64,000 nt of DNA from Torymus aiolomorphi (taxonomy: Eukaryota > Arthropoda > Insecta > Hymenoptera > Torymidae): assembly GCA_036365515.1 (NCBI GenBank), contig CM070877.1:11104601-11168600 (forward strand). The letters run 5' to 3'. The position numbers were made by a program, and so were the translations under genes. Shown in pieces: positions 60,701-64,000 of this stretch; the stretch's first letter is position 1; every line of letters begins with the position of its first letter. The notes below the pieces were generated by a model. That model saw nothing but the letters and a program-made list of their open reading frames with translations, was not told where the DNA came from and made no database searches.

Positions 60701-63700
60701 AATGGCCGGTCGGATTAACGGATGGGGCCGCGGTTCGGACGTTTGTTGTATTGCTAATACGCGGCTCATGGCGCGGGACGAACGAGTAGTGGTTGGTGTA
60801 GTTGGAGCTTTGGTTCGGTTTGCTAAGTTTTTTTTTATTGCGTGTGATTCTAATATGGATTTCGTTACATTTTCCATAGGAATAAACGTTGATACTTGAT
60901 GAGATTTTCTTTACTTTGATGTTGTAATTTTTTCTTTGGATTGTTTACTCGTCTGAGTTTATACAAAAAAAATCATTTTTTTTTATAAAATAACGAATAC
61001 TAAGGGATCATTCATAGTTTTGAATACACTTCGACGAAAATTTTTATATTTTTTTTAAATATTCGCAGTATCGTGGTTTCTCGGAATTTTTTTCAAATAT
61101 ATCTACTTTTTGCGAACAAATCTAAAAATTTCATCCAAACGACAACAAAAAATTCAATAGATTCAATAGTATGCGGCTCGTTTGAACTAATTGAATGTTT
61201 CTTTTTATTCTCTTAAACTTTTTCAAATGGCACATATTTCTACAATTCCTATAAAACACCGAAAAAAGAGTCGCAGAATTTCATCGTCATTTTTAAAATT
61301 CTTCTTAAAAAGTTTTTTACCCATTCCAAAATCATCCACGATTCATCTCAAAAGTGTTCCGCGCGCGCTTCCTCAGATACAAATCTTCGATTCTATATTC
61401 GGTTACGGTTTGGAGTGGTTTTTGAGGTTTTATTACGCGGAGGTAAAATGGTTTTAAGGGATAGAAGGATGCTTGTGGTAGCCTGTTTGGAATAGGTATT
61501 AATACGGAACCTATAAAACTACTGTGAATATAGAAAATACGTGGAACGTAAAAAATTTTAATTTAATTACATGTAAAAAAAGAAAATATTGAAAAAGTTT
61601 TTATTTTCAATTTTCATTACTGAATATTTAGTAAACTTCATAAGGTTTCCTAATCAAATTTTGCTTTTTTTTTTTAATTTTGATCGGTGCTTTCCGGATA
61701 ATTCTATAGTTTCTGATAGTTTCCATATGTTTCGATACGTTTCCGTAGTTCTAAGCATTTGTAGACATTTTCCTTTTTAAAAGATGAAGCTGGAGTTTAC
61801 GTTGTTGGAGTGAAATTATTATTCAATGGTTTACTTACATTATTCTTTTACTATTAGCTTTACTATTTTTATAATTTTTCTTCTCGCGATTAAAAATTTT
61901 CGCAAACTGCATTTCATTTTCGTCGCGTGTAAAGTAAATACAGCAATATTTTTCATATAGCGGATCTTGAAACAGCCGAAAATACATTTTGATGGATGCA
62001 TTTCGCCGGAGATCCAAATTTCACCAACGTCAAAATGCCAAACGCGCGCGTCGATTTTGCAATGTTTGCACAGAGGAAAGCCCCAAGAATAAACGTTATT
62101 CACACATGCGCGAACCGAATTCCTCATTTTGTTGCAGCAACTGAAAAATTTCGAGAGCTCCGAGGAGCACGATGAATTCCGTGTCGGTAATTACTACAGT
62201 ATTGTGGCCGACATGTAGGGGGATGATTTTCAAGTTCCTGAATATGGTAATAACGATGCTCATTAGTGAAAACATTAGTGCGCTCGTATATAATGAGCAT
62301 GTAGGTGAAGCTGCGAAATTAACAAACATATGTAGATAAATTGTCGGTGAAAGCACGATGCGTTCGTTAGTCGACGTCGTTAATGTTAAAGCCTCATCTT
62401 CGAAAATAAATGTCATACCGGATGGGTATAATCATTCGCTCTTGATCGTTACTTCGAAATTAGAGGCTGCTCGGAGAATTGATATTTATGGGGTTTCTGG
62501 TAGGTATTGAATGTGTATTAAAACCGGTTGGACGAATTGTCTTGCCGTGTCATAGGGAAGAGTATAAAACACGCGTGTATTATAGGTAAATTAGTAATTA
62601 AGGTCATTATGAACGTATTGAACTGTAGATGTTGATTAATTGGGGTAAACTTATGTTTTCATATATTTACTTTATAGAAATGATTAATTATGGACTTAGG
62701 TACCATTAAATAATTAACTTTAATTATAGATATTTTGTCCAAATCATTTATCTATTTGAACAAAAACATGTCTTTATGAAATTGAAATATGTTTATTAGA
62801 AGTCACAAAGTGTAATAAATCATTCAAGTTGAGCCAAATTACAACTTCTTTATTAAATTCTCTTTTAAAAGGAGAAGGAAAGAGCGAATGAAAAATGATG
62901 TCATTCGAAACGTTTTGAAAGTTCAATATTGAAGGGTTTTCACGGTCTCTTTAAATTCGATTGCTAATTTCGAAAAATTCTTGACAATTTTCACCTACCC
63001 AATTTCTATAAAATCGTTACGTATTCCCGTTTACATATGCGTTATTATACAGACTATGAAGGTAAAAGAGTTTTAAAAACGGAACATCCAACTCTTCTAA
63101 AATCGTAAGTACCACCTTCGGTCAGAGCGAAATGTGCTTTTTATATTGTAATCAATATAATCCATGCATAAGAGGTGGTAAAATTCAAACAGACGTTTTA
63201 TTCTTTACGAAGAATTGATTTTCAATAAAATGTGTTCTTAAAATCATGCAATTGAGCAACCACGTGGATATTATATTAAAAAATTAATTAGAAAGTTCAA
63301 AATGTCAATGTTGAAGCGTCCTTGACATTCTAGTTTTAATGATAATAATTTCATGTCAGTTATAAGCGTTAGTTTATTAAAACCTGCAAAATTTCATTAT
63401 AAAGTAGATTAAACTAAAATTGATTCGTATTCTGTTCGACACGAAAACAATAGTTGCGAAAAAAAATATTACTTAATAAGTAAATGATTTTGTAACTATT
63501 CGCGTACGGAGTAAACATAGTTAAAGGGACACCAGACCATAGTATGGTGTTTCAGTTTGAGTTCGTTATCGGTCCAATACAAGTTTCAGTGTTCATTAAC
63601 GATTACGTAGTTATACGCTATTAACAATAAATTAGGGAAGAATAGATGACTGAGATTATACTGAGAAATATTGAAAAGGTATGCCATAACTTCATTTCAT

Positions 63701-64000
63701 CCAAAATCATTTAATAAACCTCTACTTGTTGAGAAAACTGTGAACAAAATTGTTATTTTTCATTGTTTTCGCATAAAGTCAGCTATTATCATCCTACTAA
63801 CTTGCATTTGAAACAACAAATCAGTTGCCCTGTCGAATCCGAATAATACTACCACACAGAGAAAAGAAAATCTTAACTGTTAACGAACGGACGGTTGGAT
63901 ATGGACAAATGGAATGTTCATTTATAGTTAGACAAATTCATTAACAGTTAGGTCACGAATCGTTTGAGTAAACAAATCAAACTAAATTGTTAACGAATTT
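57760..64000. other. Gene-free AT-rich DNA to the window end
   Basis: Includes a direct repeat near 58075-58160 ('aaaaataagttacratatacactgacrtacgcaattc') and a short (TA)/(TC) run near 59620-59655. Open frames at 58433, 60355, 61191, 61840 and 62096 lack recognisable domains. No RNA gene seen. Confidence 0.45.

Overview
The window looks like nuclear DNA from an insect, most plausibly a parasitoid wasp or other hymenopteran. The evidence is AT-rich intergenic DNA, short introns with GT..AG ends, repeated 'aacctaacct' tracts, many microsatellites, Tc1/mariner and foldback elements, and conserved animal genes with insect-like structure. No species can be named from the sequence alone.

Layout. 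0-1.1 kb: an LTR-like fragment and a six-copy 119-bp tandem array. 1.7-5.8 kb: the most unusual part, a compact cluster of small genes. Three (1879-2427 +, 3078-3627 -, 3815-4288 +) appear intronless, have TATA or TATA-like boxes close to the start codon, and are followed by hairpins of the replication-dependent histone mRNA type, although none encodes a histone. One appears to need UGA-CUA readthrough and one a +1 frameshift to give its full product. Next to them are a two-exon gene (4445-5047 -) and a broken fragment resembling the N-terminus of transposon/virus-type B-family polymerases (5325-5704 +). The block may be an endogenised DNA virus or self-synthesising transposon, but that is inference. 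5.8-19 kb: repeat-rich, with a roughly 15-module array of paired dyads split by a solo LTR, a 130-bp near-identical inverted repeat, LTR pieces and foldbacks.

19.1-34.6 kb: three conserved housekeeping genes. These are a galactose mutarotase-like gene with seven exons (+), a Rab GTPase with three exons (+), and the centralspindlin kinesin KIF23/Pavarotti/MKLP1 with thirteen exons (-), convergent with the Rab gene. All splice junctions were read by eye, and every model keeps frame.

34.6-43 kb: intergenic DNA with two large inverted-repeat elements and a complete but inactive DD41D Tc1/mariner element (38946-42177) with TIRs of about 740 bp. 43-47 kb: ATG101, the ULK1/ATG13 complex partner, with a probable 5' non-coding exon upstream. 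47-64 kb: no recognisable gene; a 340-bp (TA)n tract, a 765-bp foldback, a MITE carrying a tRNA-like pol III promoter, and (GA)n tracts.

The conserved genes are unrelated (sugar metabolism, vesicle traffic, cytokinesis, autophagy) and show no operon-like logic. The 1.7-5.8 kb cluster does look like a unit, sharing 3' hairpins, promoter layout and coding style.
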